Assembly (NCBI RefSeq): GCF_900232825.1
Contig: NZ_OCTP01000009.1
Coordinates: 62,001-126,000 of the forward strand
Reading direction: 5' to 3'
Source of the DNA: Anaerococcus sp. Marseille-P3625
Lineage (GTDB): Bacteria; Bacillota; Clostridia; Tissierellales; Peptoniphilaceae
DNA: 64,000 bases
The position numbers and the translations under genes are program-made. The first letter of the stretch is position 1; each line of letters begins with the position of its first letter. Positions 34,811-43,317 of the stretch are shown here, in pieces. Under the pieces are notes generated by a model. That model was given only the letters and a program-made list of their open reading frames with translations. It was not told the origin of the DNA and ran no database searches.

Positions 34811-35831
34811 GTTAAAAAATGTAACAGTTGATTTTGATGGTTTCAAAGCAGTGGATGATGTCAATTTAAGTGTCACAGAAGGTGATATATATGGAATAGT
34901 AGGATTTTCCGGAGCTGGCAAATCAACTTTAGTTAGAACCATAAATTTACTTCAAAAACCAACAGCTGGCCAAGTTTTAGTTGAAGGCGAAAATCTTTTG
35001 GATTTATCAGCTAAAGAGCTTAGAGCCAGAAGAAAAAATATAGGAATGATTTTCCAACACTTTAACCTATTAAATAATATAACGGTTTTGGATAATGTAA
35101 TTTTTCCTATAAGAAAGGAAAAAATTTCCAAAGAAGAAAAGATAAATAAAGCAAAGAAGCTTTTGGAACTTGTAGGCATAGGCGATAAGCTAGATAACTA
35201 TCCAAGAGAGCTTTCAGGAGGCCAACAACAAAGATGCGCCATAGCAAGAGCTCTTGCATCAGATCCTGAAATTCTCCTATGTGATGAAGCAACAAGCGCT
35301 CTAGATCCTAAAACCACCAAACAAATATTAAAGTTACTAAAAGAGCTTAACACTTCCTTGGGATTAACTATTGTAATAATAACCCATCAAATGGAAGTTG
35401 TAAAAGATTTATGTAACAAATGTGCAGTAATGCAAGCAGGAAAAATTGTTGAATCTGGCTCAACTCTTTCAATTTTCTCAAATCCAAAAGATAAGCTAAC
35501 TAGAGAATTTGTAGAAACATCTACCAACGTAAGCGAAACTATAGAGGAAGTTAAGTCAAATATTGGCATATTAAAGGAAAATGAGTTGCTAGTAAAACTA
35601 AACTATCTGGGCGAGTCTACAACAGAGCCTCTAATAAATGATATTTATGAAAAATTCGGAATAAAAACCAATATTTTGGCAGGAAATATCGAATTTATCA
35701 CAGGAGTTCCAGTTGGTAATTTGATAGTCACTCTTGCTGGGGATGATCAATCGTTAAGCAAGTTGGGAGATTATTTACAAGAAAGAGATGTAAACGCAGA
35801 AATTTTAGGAGGAAAAGATGGGATTTTTTGA
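34803..35831 (+). CDS. metN: Methionine ABC importer ATPase
   Basis: A 342-residue ATPase. Walker A is GFSGAGKST, the signature is LSGGQQQRCAIARAL, Walker B is ILLCDEATSALD and the switch region is I-I-T-H-Q-M. Residues ~265-340 form the NIL/ACT-like domain that binds methionine and inhibits transport. The start is ATG at 34803 (AAGGA 7 bases upstream), overlapping the M20 gene by 8 bases; it overlaps metI by 14 bases. Confidence 0.96.
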   Translation: MIKLKNVTVDFDGFKAVDDVNLSVTEGDIYGIVGFSGAGKSTLVRTINLLQKPTAGQVLVEGENLLDLSAKELRARRKNIGMIFQHFNLLNNITVLDNVIFPIRKEKISKEEKINKAKKLLELVGIGDKLDNYPRELSGGQQQRCAIARALASDPEILLCDEATSALDPKTTKQILKLLKELNTSLGLTIVIITHQMEVVKDLCNKCAVMQAGKIVESGSTLSIFSNPKDKLTREFVETSTNVSETIEEVKSNIGILKENELLVKLNYLGESTTEPLINDIYEKFGIKTNILAGNIEFITGVPVGNLIVTLAGDDQSLSKLGDYLQERDVNAEILGGKDGIF

Positions 35832-36483
35832 TTATTCACTTTCTATAAAAGATAGGATAATAGAAGACTTTGGAACAACCTTATATATGCTATTTTTTGC
35901 AGCTATATTTTCAGGCCTCCTTGGTCTTTGCTTAGGCGTAATAATGGTAGTTACCGATAAGGATAGAATTTTGGAAAACAAATTTATCTATAGTTTTTTG
36001 GATAAATTCACAAATTTATTTAGGTCTATACCTTTTGTAATCTTACTAGCTTTGATAGCACCTGTTACAAGGGCTATTGTAAACACAAGGATAGGTCCAA
36101 AGGCGGCCATAGTGCCTCTAGTATTTTCCTGCGTACCATTTTTTGCAAGACAAGTTGAACAAGCCCTTGCGGATGTAGATCCAGGTAAAATCGAAGCGGC
36201 ACAAGCGATGGGAGCATCTCCTTTTGAAATAATAACTAGAGTATATATAAGAGAAGGTCTTCCAAGCCTAATAAGGGCATCATCAATTACTCTGATTTCC
36301 CTACTAGGACTTACTGCAATGGCAGGACTAGTTGGAGCAGGTGGAATTGGTGATTTGGCCATTTCCATGGGTTACCAACGTTACAAGGACGATGTAGTAA
36401 TTGTAAGTGTTGTTTTGATATTAATAGTAGTATTTATAATACAAGCTGTTGCTAATCATTTGATAAGAAAAACAAGTCATTAA
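35818..36483 (+). CDS. metI: Methionine ABC importer permease
   Basis: A 221-residue permease with five membrane segments and the EAA loop (E-A-A-Q-A-M-G-A-S-P-F-E-I-I). N-terminal T-L-Y-M-L-F-F-A and R-S-I-P-F-V-I-L are typical of MetI. AGGAGG lies 6 bases before ATG inside metN. Two copies should pair with the MetN dimer. Confidence 0.95.
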   Translation: MGFFDYSLSIKDRIIEDFGTTLYMLFFAAIFSGLLGLCLGVIMVVTDKDRILENKFIYSFLDKFTNLFRSIPFVILLALIAPVTRAIVNTRIGPKAAIVPLVFSCVPFFARQVEQALADVDPGKIEAAQAMGASPFEIITRVYIREGLPSLIRASSITLISLLGLTAMAGLVGAGGIGDLAISMGYQRYKDDVVIVSVVLILIVVFIIQAVANHLIRKTSH

Positions 36484-36493
36484 GGAGGGAAAA

Positions 36494-37345
36494 ATGAAAA
36501 ATTTAGCAAAATTTACTTTAGCTCTTGCCCTAGTATTAGGATTAAGTTCATGCGGAGCAAACAAGACAGAAGATAAGACAAAACAAGAAGAAAAACCAAA
36601 AACTGAAGCCACAGATACCATAAAGATTGGTGTAGTTGGTGAAAAAAATGAAATTTGGGAAGAAGTCATCAAAAGATATGAAAAAGCAACTGGCAAAAAA
36701 GCTGAGTTAGTCAAATTTGCAGACTACAACCAACCAAATGAAGCCTTAGTAAGTGGAGATATTGATTTAAACTCTTACCAACACCACAAATTCCTAGATG
36801 AATTTAACAAAGCCCAAGGAGAAGAAAAAATTGTAGGCATAGGAGATACCATGCTTGCACCTTTGGGAATCTATAGCAATCAAATAAAAGATGTAAATGA
36901 ATTAAAAGAAGGAGATAAAATTGCTATTCCTAACGATCCATCAAATGGACCAAGAGCCTTATTCCTCCTTCAAGCAGCTGGTCTTATCAAAATAGATGGC
37001 AAAGCTGGTGAATCTGTAGCTCTAGAGAATATAAAAGAAAATCCAAAAAAATTGGAATTTATAGAAATGGATGCTTCTCAGACTCCAAGAAGTTTAGATG
37101 ATGTAAAAGCTGCAGTGGTAAATGACAATTACGCCCTAGATGCTGGACTTAGCCCAAATAAGGATGCAATTTTCCTAGAAGATCCTAAAAGTCCTGATGC
37201 AAAAATCTATGTAAATTGCATAGCTGCTAGAATTGAAGATAAAGACAATGAAGCTTACAAGGAACTTGTAAAATACTATCAATCAGAAGAAACAAAAAAA
37301 GATTATGAAAAATATACCAATGGTGCATGGATTGCCTCTTGGTAA
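36494..37345 (+). CDS. metQ: Methionine-binding lipoprotein, copy 1
   Basis: A 283-residue NlpA/MetQ protein with lipobox L-S-S-C near residue 19, acidic linker, then I-K-I-G-V-V-G-E-K-N-E-I-W. Ligand-site features F-A-D-Y-N-Q-P-N-E-A-L, N-S-Y-Q-H-H-K-F-L, I-P-N-D-P-S-N-G-P-R-A-L and the L-D-A-G-L segment are visible. It delivers methionine to MetNI. AAGGAGG before ATG. Confidence 0.94.
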   Translation: MKNLAKFTLALALVLGLSSCGANKTEDKTKQEEKPKTEATDTIKIGVVGEKNEIWEEVIKRYEKATGKKAELVKFADYNQPNEALVSGDIDLNSYQHHKFLDEFNKAQGEEKIVGIGDTMLAPLGIYSNQIKDVNELKEGDKIAIPNDPSNGPRALFLLQAAGLIKIDGKAGESVALENIKENPKKLEFIEMDASQTPRSLDDVKAAVVNDNYALDAGLSPNKDAIFLEDPKSPDAKIYVNCIAARIEDKDNEAYKELVKYYQSEETKKDYEKYTNGAWIASW

Positions 37346-37373
37346 AATAATAAAATTTAAAGGAGAAAAAACA

Positions 37374-38264
37374 ATGAAAAATATTACAAAAATAGCTCTA
37401 GGCCTTGCTATAATTTTAGGTCTAACATCTTGTTCATCAAATAACCAAAGTGCAAAAAATGATAATGCAGAAAAAAGTGCTCAAACAGAGGAAAGTAAAA
37501 CAGATAATTCAACCGATCCATTAGCAGATAAGGATGTTATAAAACTAGGTGTGTGTGGAGAAAATAACGAAGACTGGGACGATGTTGCCAAAAGATTTAA
37601 AGAAGGAACAGGCAAAGAGATTGAGCTTGTCAAATTTACCGACTATAGAGAACCAAACGAAGCCTTATTATCTGGAGATATAGATATCAACGCTTTCCAA
37701 CACAAAAAATTCTTGGAAGATTTCAACAAAGTTGCTGGCTCTGATATAGTATCAATAGCAGATACCTCCATTGCTCCTCTTGGTATATATTCTTCAAAAA
37801 TAAAAGATCTAAAAGATCTAAAAGACGGAGCAAAAATTGCTATACCAGATGATGCTACAAATGGAGCAAGATCTCTATTTCTTCTTCAATCAGCAGGCCT
37901 TATAAAAGTAAGTGGTAAAGATGGAGATGCTATAACCATAAACGAAATAACTGAAAACCCAAGAAATTTTGAAATTATAGAACTATCTGCTTCTCAAACA
38001 GCAAGAAGTCTTGATGATGTGGATATAGCTTGTGTAAACTCAGGAATGGCTGTAGATGCTGGATTTATTCCAACACAAGATGCAATTTACTTAGAAGATC
38101 ACAAGGATCCAAATAAGGGAATCTATGTAAATATTATAGCAACTACAAAAGCAAACAAAGATAGCAAAATTTTAAAAGATTTGGTAGATAATTACTATCA
38201 CACAGACGAAACTAAAAAAATAATAGAAGAAATATCCAAGGGTTCATCAATCCCAGTTTGGTAA
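37374..38264 (+). CDS. metQ: Methionine-binding lipoprotein, copy 2
   Basis: A 296-residue paralogue of the preceding gene. Lipobox L-T-S-C, longer D/S/T-rich linker, then I-K-L-G-V-C-G-E-N-N-E-D-W. Ligand-site motifs are partly changed: N-A-F-Q-H-K-K-F-L, I-P-D-D-A-T-N-G-A-R-S-L, and V-N-S-G-M-A-V-D-A-G. The start at 37374 follows AAGGAG; an in-frame ATG at 37305 inside metQ copy 1 has no signal peptide and is rejected. Differences suggest another ligand form, such as D-methionine or a methionine derivative. Confidence 0.93.
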   Translation: MKNITKIALGLAIILGLTSCSSNNQSAKNDNAEKSAQTEESKTDNSTDPLADKDVIKLGVCGENNEDWDDVAKRFKEGTGKEIELVKFTDYREPNEALLSGDIDINAFQHKKFLEDFNKVAGSDIVSIADTSIAPLGIYSSKIKDLKDLKDGAKIAIPDDATNGARSLFLLQSAGLIKVSGKDGDAITINEITENPRNFEIIELSASQTARSLDDVDIACVNSGMAVDAGFIPTQDAIYLEDHKDPNKGIYVNIIATTKANKDSKILKDLVDNYYHTDETKKIIEEISKGSSIPVW

Positions 38265-38314
38265 AATTCTTTAAAAGTCACAAACTAACCGTACAATATT
38301 ATAAAGGAGTGACT

Positions 38315-38797
38315 ATGACTACGATTTATGATTATAAAGTTAAAAATATAAATGGAGAAGATGTTTCTATAGAAAAATACAAGGGAAAAGTTCTTTTGAT
38401 AGTAAATACAGCAACTAAATGTGGCTTTACTCCCCAATATGAGGGTCTTGAAGAGCTTTATAAAACTTACAAAGATAAAGGCTTTGAAATTTTAGATTTT
38501 CCTTGTAATCAATTTGCAAACCAAGCTCCAGAAACAAACCAAGAAATAAAAAACTTCTGTACGGCAAGATTTGGTGTAACTTTTGAAACTTTCGCAAAAA
38601 TCGATGTAAATGGTGAAAATGAAGAACCACTATATAATTTCCTAAAAAATTCCAAAGGCGGAATTTTTGGAGATGATATCAAGTGGAATTTTACCAAATT
38701 TTTGATAGACAAAGATGGAAATGTAGTAAATAGATACGCTTCACAAAAAAAGCCAAAAAATATCGCCAAAGATATAGAAAAATTATTGGAAGCCTAA
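38315..38797 (+). CDS. Glutathione peroxidase-like thiol peroxidase
   Basis: A 160-residue thioredoxin-fold peroxidase. Peroxidatic Cys36 lies in N-T-A-T-K-C-G-F-T-P-Q-Y; conserved F-P-C-N-Q-F-A-x-Q-A-P and W-N-F-T-K-F-L complete the Cys-Gln-Trp-Asn site. The selenocysteine position is Cys. It probably reduces peroxides with thioredoxin-type donors. The start is ATG at 38315 (AAAGGAG upstream). It follows metQ by 50 bases without an obvious terminator, so it may share the methionine operon. Confidence 0.93.
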   Translation: MTTIYDYKVKNINGEDVSIEKYKGKVLLIVNTATKCGFTPQYEGLEELYKTYKDKGFEILDFPCNQFANQAPETNQEIKNFCTARFGVTFETFAKIDVNGENEEPLYNFLKNSKGGIFGDDIKWNFTKFLIDKDGNVVNRYASQKKPKNIAKDIEKLLEA

Positions 38798-38798
38798 G

Positions 38799-39284
38799 AT
38801 GGATAAATTTGTAAAACTAGCCAAAGACTCAATACAATATTATATAGAAAATAAAAAATACCTAAAAGAATATGATCAAAGCTTTAAGGACAACCACAAT
38901 GGAGTGTTGATTATTATTAGGCAAAATGGCAAAAATGAAATAAGTGGTTCAATTTACCCGACAAGAGCGAACATTGGCCTTGATATAATTTACGAATCAG
39001 TAAATGCAACGATTTTTAATAACGCCATAGATATGACTGATAATGACATAAGCGATTTATATATTAGCGTTTATGAAGCTACAAAAATAGAGCAGATCAA
39101 AGATATGAATGAATTTGGAGTATATCATGGTTTGCTTTTAAAATTTAACAATTTTGATTATTTGGCTTTTAGAAATGATTATGAATCAGACTATCAAATG
39201 TATGAGGATATAAAAGATAGGGCAAATGTTGATGAGGATGATATTTATAGCCTTTACAAATTTAAGGGAACTAGGCATATATAG
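38799..39284 (+). CDS. Divergent AMMECR1-like protein
   Basis: A 161-residue cytoplasmic protein starting one base after the peroxidase stop. The N-terminal K-L-A-K-D-S-I-Q-Y-Y-I-E and the G-V-L-I-I-I-R-Q-N-G ... G-S-I-Y-P segment resemble the start of AMMECR1 domains. However, the invariant L-R-G-C-I-G motif is degenerate (E-I-S-G-S-I). The C-terminal part is acidic and tyrosine-rich. Function unknown; assignment tentative. Confidence 0.55.
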   Translation: MDKFVKLAKDSIQYYIENKKYLKEYDQSFKDNHNGVLIIIRQNGKNEISGSIYPTRANIGLDIIYESVNATIFNNAIDMTDNDISDLYISVYEATKIEQIKDMNEFGVYHGLLLKFNNFDYLAFRNDYESDYQMYEDIKDRANVDEDDIYSLYKFKGTRHI

Positions 39285-39297
39285 GGAAAATAAGCAT

Positions 39298-39326
39298 TTG
39301 ACAATTAGACCTATAATTAGTACACT
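39298..39326 (+). promoter_or_regulatory. Promoter of ileS
   Basis: -35 TTGACA (39298-39303), 17-base spacer, -10 TACACT (39321-39326). Confidence 0.85.
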
Positions 39327-39339
39327 AAATTAAGAATAA

Positions 39340-39533
39340 TAATAGAGTGAAAAAAGAAGAGTAGCCCTAATAGGAAATCACAGAGAGGCAGGATTGGTGG
39401 AAACTGCTATTAAATATTTTGGTGAAGATCATCTTTTAGCATAATGAGTGAAAAAAGTAGCTTGTTACGAAAGCCAATCGTTAAGAGCAACAATTGAAAT
39501 AAGTGGACCGTCTGTATGGACGGTTCTTTTTTA
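39340..39533 (+). promoter_or_regulatory. T-box leader of ileS (isoleucine), compact form
   Basis: Stem I has AAGAGTAG (39357 region), an AGAGAGG element near 39402 and GGTGGAAACTGCT. The specifier strand reads TGAAG-ATC-AT, placing ATC at 39428-39430. The T-box core is only GTGGACCGTC (39503-39512), one base shorter than GTGGNACCG. The core overlaps the 5' arm of the terminator (GGACCGTC / GACGGTTC) directly. Uncharged tRNA-Ile should switch on ileS. Confidence 0.82.
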
Positions 39534-39546
39534 TTAAGGAGAATAA

Positions 39547-42500
39547 ATGAGCGAATTCAAATCTTTAAAAACTAACGAAAGCAAAAAAAGAGAAGAAGAA
39601 TTAAAGAATTATTGGAACGAAATTGATCTTTTGGGAGAAACTTTCAAAACTCGTGAAGATGCCAAACAATATGTAATTTACGATGGCCCTCCAACAGCTA
39701 ATGGCAAGCCTGGTATCCACCACGTTATAGCAAGAACCCTAAAGGATATGACCAGCCGTTATAAAAATATGAGAGGCTATAAGGTCTTAAAAAAAGCTGG
39801 TTGGGATACTCACGGTCTTCCAGTAGAAATTGAAGTTGAAAAGATATTAAATTTTCACGACAAAAACGACATAGAAGATTATGGTATAGAAAAGTTCAAC
39901 AAACTTTGCAAGGAATCCGTGTGGGAATATTCTGACTTATGGCGTGACATGAGCGATAGAATGGCCTATTTGTACGATATGGATCATCCTTATGTAACTT
40001 TGGATAATGATTACATCGAAACCGAATGGTATCTATTAGATAAGGCTTTTAAAGAAGGATTAATCTACGAAGGGGCTAAGGTAATGCCATATTGTCCAAG
40101 ATGTGGTACAGGACTTGCTTCCCACGAAGTTGCCCAAGGCTATCAAATGGATAAGACCATCACCCTTACCGTAAAATTCAAGAAAAAAGATACAGAAAAC
40201 GAATATTTCTTAGCATGGACGACAACTCCATGGACTTTGCCATCTAACGTTGCACTTTCAGTAAATCCAGATTTAACTTATGTTAAAGTTTTTGACAAAA
40301 CTGATGATTGCTATTATTATATGGCAGAATCTTTGGCAGAAACTTTGATGGAAGGCCACGATTACCAAGTTGTTGAGAAATTAAAAGGCTCTGACATGGA
40401 ATATATGGAATATGAACAATTACTTCCTTATGTAAATGTTGGGGATAAAAAAGCCTTTATAGTAACTTTGGCAGATTATATTTCAGCAGAAGATGGTACT
40501 GGTATTGTTCACTCAGCTCCTGCTTTTGGTGAAGACGACTATCAAGTTGGTAGAAAATACGACCTTGCTTTTGTTCAACCGGTTGACCTTGAAGGAAATT
40601 TCACAGAAACTCCTTGGAAGGGAAGATTTATTTTTGATACCAACGAAGATATTTGGCATCATTTAGTAAATGAAGGAAAAGTCTTTAAAAAACAAACTGT
40701 TGAACATAATTATCCACACTGCTGGAGATGCCATACACCGCTTGTTTATTATGCTAAACCATCTTGGTATATAGAAATGAGCAAGTTTTCTGAAAAAATG
40801 GTAGAAAATAACAAAACAGTTAATTGGTTCCCTCAAACTATTGGCGAAAAAAGATTTGGCAATTGGCTAGAAAATGTAAAAGACTGGGCAATTTCCAGAA
40901 GCCGTTATTGGGGAACTCCACTAAATATTTGGAAATGTGAAGAGTGCGGTCATACAAGAACTGTTGGATCAAGAGCTGAGCTAGCAGAGCTTGCCATAGA
41001 AGATATAGATGAAAATATAGAACTTCACAGACCATATGTAGATAATGTGACAATGAAATGTCCTCATTGTGGCAAGATTATGAAAAGAGTTCCAGATGTA
41101 ATCGATGTCTGGTTTGACTCAGGAGCTATGCCATTTGCACAACTTCACTATCCTTTTGAAAACAAAGAATTATTTGAAAATTATTATCCAGCAGATTTTA
41201 TCTGTGAAGGAATCGACCAAACTCGTGGCTGGTTTTATTCGCTAATGGCAATTTCAACCATAACCATGGGCAATGCACCATACAAAAATGTTCTTGTAAA
41301 TGATTTGGTAGTTGACAAAAACGGACAAAAAATGAGTAAATCTCGTGGCAACACCCTAGATCCTTTTGCACTATTTGACAAATACGGGGCAGATGCTGTA
41401 AGATTTTATTCTCTTTATGTATCTCCTGCTTGGATGCAAACTAAATTTGACGAAAATGGTTTGGTAGAAGTTCGCAATAATTTCTTTAGAACTTATGAAA
41501 ATGTCTACAATTTCTTTACTCTTTATGCCAATACAGATAATTTGGGCATGGAAGAGATGAAAAATATAGGTGAGGTTAAACTTGAAAAAATCGACAGATG
41601 GTTATATTCAAGATTAAATTCTTTATTAAAAGAATACTACCAACAAATGGAGATTTTTGAATACAACAAGGTCGTTCATTTGATATCTGATTTTGTAGTA
41701 GAAGATCTTTCAAATTGGTATATAAGACGTAATAGAAAGAGATTTTGGACAAGTGATATCAGCGATTCCAAAAAAGCAGTTTACAAAACAACTTACGATG
41801 TTTTACTCACTTTATCAAAGATAATAGCACCAATTACACCATTTATAGCTGAAGAAGTTTATAGAAACCTAACTGGAGATAAAACTGTTCACACACAACT
41901 TTTGCAAGAAGTTAACGAAAAATTAATCGACAAAGAACTTGAAAATGATATGGAATTACTTAGAAAAGTTGTAAATCTAGGTCGTGCTTCAAGAGAAAAA
42001 GAAGCAATCAAGGTTCGTCAACCACTTTCTAAAATCATTGTCGATGGCAGATATAAGAAAAACATCGAAGATTTAGTTCCACTAATCAAAGAAGAGCTAA
42101 ATGTCAAAGAAGTTGAATTTGCGGAAGATCTATCAGAATTTATGGAATTTTCACTAAAACCTGATTTTAAGGTTGTAGGTCCAATATTCCAAGCAAAGGT
42201 AAATGAATTTGGCAAATACTTACAAAAGATCAATGCCAAGGAATTTATCGATCAAGTGGAAAATGAAGATGTAGAAATAGAATTGTCAGGCGAAAAATAT
42301 CAAGTTAAAAAAGATTATCTAGACGTTAGAATTTCCGCAAAAGAAGGCTTTGATGTTGAAATTGATGGCAATGTTTTTGTAGTTTTGGATACCGAAATAA
42401 CAAAAGATCTAAAAGATGAGGGCTATGCTCGTGAATTTATTTCAAAAATTCAAAATCTAAGAAAAGATTCAGGATTTTTAGTAACAGATAGGATCGATAT

Positions 42501-42660
42501 AATTTATTCTTGCGATGATGAATTAAGTAAATCTTTGGAAAAATTCCAAGATGAGATAAAAAGCGAAACTCTTTGTGATAACTTAAAAAGAGAAGAAATA
42601 GACAAAGAGGAGACAGCGCTAAATGATAAATCAATTAAAATTGAAGTAAAAAGAAATTAA
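39547..42660 (+). CDS. ileS: Isoleucyl-tRNA synthetase, type 2, with GIHH signature
   Basis: A 1037-residue class I synthetase of the long, eukaryote-like type 2. The catalytic signature that is normally H-x-G-H reads G56-I57-H58-H59 in T-A-N-G-K-P-G-I-H-H-V. KMSKS is intact (residues 595-599). Editing-domain motifs T-T-T-P-W-T-L-P and G-T-G-I-V-H-S-A-P are present. Several Cys pairs (C-P-R-C, C-W-R-C, C-E-E-C, C-P-H-C) suggest zinc sites. Type 2 enzymes tolerate mupirocin, and the GxHH swap is reported to raise this further. Preceded by an isoleucine T-box, followed by a terminator. Confidence 0.96.
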   Translation: MSEFKSLKTNESKKREEELKNYWNEIDLLGETFKTREDAKQYVIYDGPPTANGKPGIHHVIARTLKDMTSRYKNMRGYKVLKKAGWDTHGLPVEIEVEKILNFHDKNDIEDYGIEKFNKLCKESVWEYSDLWRDMSDRMAYLYDMDHPYVTLDNDYIETEWYLLDKAFKEGLIYEGAKVMPYCPRCGTGLASHEVAQGYQMDKTITLTVKFKKKDTENEYFLAWTTTPWTLPSNVALSVNPDLTYVKVFDKTDDCYYYMAESLAETLMEGHDYQVVEKLKGSDMEYMEYEQLLPYVNVGDKKAFIVTLADYISAEDGTGIVHSAPAFGEDDYQVGRKYDLAFVQPVDLEGNFTETPWKGRFIFDTNEDIWHHLVNEGKVFKKQTVEHNYPHCWRCHTPLVYYAKPSWYIEMSKFSEKMVENNKTVNWFPQTIGEKRFGNWLENVKDWAISRSRYWGTPLNIWKCEECGHTRTVGSRAELAELAIEDIDENIELHRPYVDNVTMKCPHCGKIMKRVPDVIDVWFDSGAMPFAQLHYPFENKELFENYYPADFICEGIDQTRGWFYSLMAISTITMGNAPYKNVLVNDLVVDKNGQKMSKSRGNTLDPFALFDKYGADAVRFYSLYVSPAWMQTKFDENGLVEVRNNFFRTYENVYNFFTLYANTDNLGMEEMKNIGEVKLEKIDRWLYSRLNSLLKEYYQQMEIFEYNKVVHLISDFVVEDLSNWYIRRNRKRFWTSDISDSKKAVYKTTYDVLLTLSKIIAPITPFIAEEVYRNLTGDKTVHTQLLQEVNEKLIDKELENDMELLRKVVNLGRASREKEAIKVRQPLSKIIVDGRYKKNIEDLVPLIKEELNVKEVEFAEDLSEFMEFSLKPDFKVVGPIFQAKVNEFGKYLQKINAKEFIDQVENEDVEIELSGEKYQVKKDYLDVRISAKEGFDVEIDGNVFVVLDTEITKDLKDEGYAREFISKIQNLRKDSGFLVTDRIDIIYSCDDELSKSLEKFQDEIKSETLCDNLKREEIDKEETALNDKSIKIEVKRN

Positions 42661-42669
42661 AAACAAAAG

Positions 42670-42697
42670 AGGGTTGTTTATAACAATCCTTTTTTTA
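42670..42697 (+). terminator. Terminator of ileS
   Basis: 9-bp stem AGGGTTGTT / AACAATCCT with one G-U pair, 3-base loop, T run. Confidence 0.88.
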
Positions 42698-42708
42698 TAG
42701 GAGAAAAT

Positions 42709-43152
42709 ATGAAAATTCGACTAATGAATATGGTAAAAATTGTAAATGAAAAAACCAATGAAGTTGTAGTTTTAGACAAAATCAAAAAAGAGGGCTGGGA
42801 AGGTCTGACTTTTCCTGGAGGAAAGCGCAAAGAAAACGAAAGTTTAATAGAATCAGCCATAAGAGAGGCCAAAGAAGAAACAGGACTTGATATTAACAAT
42901 TTGAAATATTGTGGACTAATAAGCTGGGAAAGCCAAGACTTTATAGATGTTGGATTTTTGTACGAAACTACTGATTTTAGGGGAGAATTGATAAGAGATA
43001 ATAGAGAGGGCAAACTTTCTTGGATTAACTACGAGGATTTTAAAAAAATGCAAGGAATGAGCCTATCAATGGATAAAATTTTAGCAATCTATGAGGGCAA
43101 ATATCAAGAAATTCACTGGGATTTGATAAATGATAAGATAAAATATTTCTAA
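42709..43152 (+). CDS. Nudix hydrolase (MutT-like)
   Basis: A 147-residue protein with a complete Nudix box (G-G-K-R-K-E-N-E ... R-E-A-K-E-E-T-G-L) at residues ~43-65. The F-P-G-G-K opening is typical of MutT/8-oxo-dGTPase-like enzymes. It hydrolyses a nucleoside diphosphate-linked substrate; the exact one is unknown. AGGAG 7 bases before ATG, directly after the ileS terminator. Confidence 0.9.
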   Translation: MKIRLMNMVKIVNEKTNEVVVLDKIKKEGWEGLTFPGGKRKENESLIESAIREAKEETGLDINNLKYCGLISWESQDFIDVGFLYETTDFRGELIRDNREGKLSWINYEDFKKMQGMSLSMDKILAIYEGKYQEIHWDLINDKIKYF

Positions 43153-43201
43153 AGTTAAGGTAGCAATTCTAAGATAATATTAAAAAAATAATAGGAAAAT
43201 A

Positions 43202-43230
43202 TTGAAATTTATTTTTACTAATGATATAAT
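43202..43230 (+). promoter_or_regulatory. Promoter of the MacB-like ABC operon
   Basis: -35 TTGAAA (43202-43207), 17-base spacer, -10 TATAAT (43225-43230). An imperfect dyad AGTGTACC ... GTAACACT (43241-43265) follows and could be an operator. Confidence 0.8.
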
Positions 43231-43317
43231 TTGATAAAACAGTGTACCATATCTTATGTAACACTATTTTGTAATCAAATTTACAATAAATCAACGAAAT
43301 AAGGCTTGGAGAAAAAT

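Noticed and set aside
37305-37373. Upstream start for the second metQ
   Set aside because: It would lie inside metQ copy 1 and place a non-signal sequence before the lipoprotein signal; ATG 37374 has AAGGAG.
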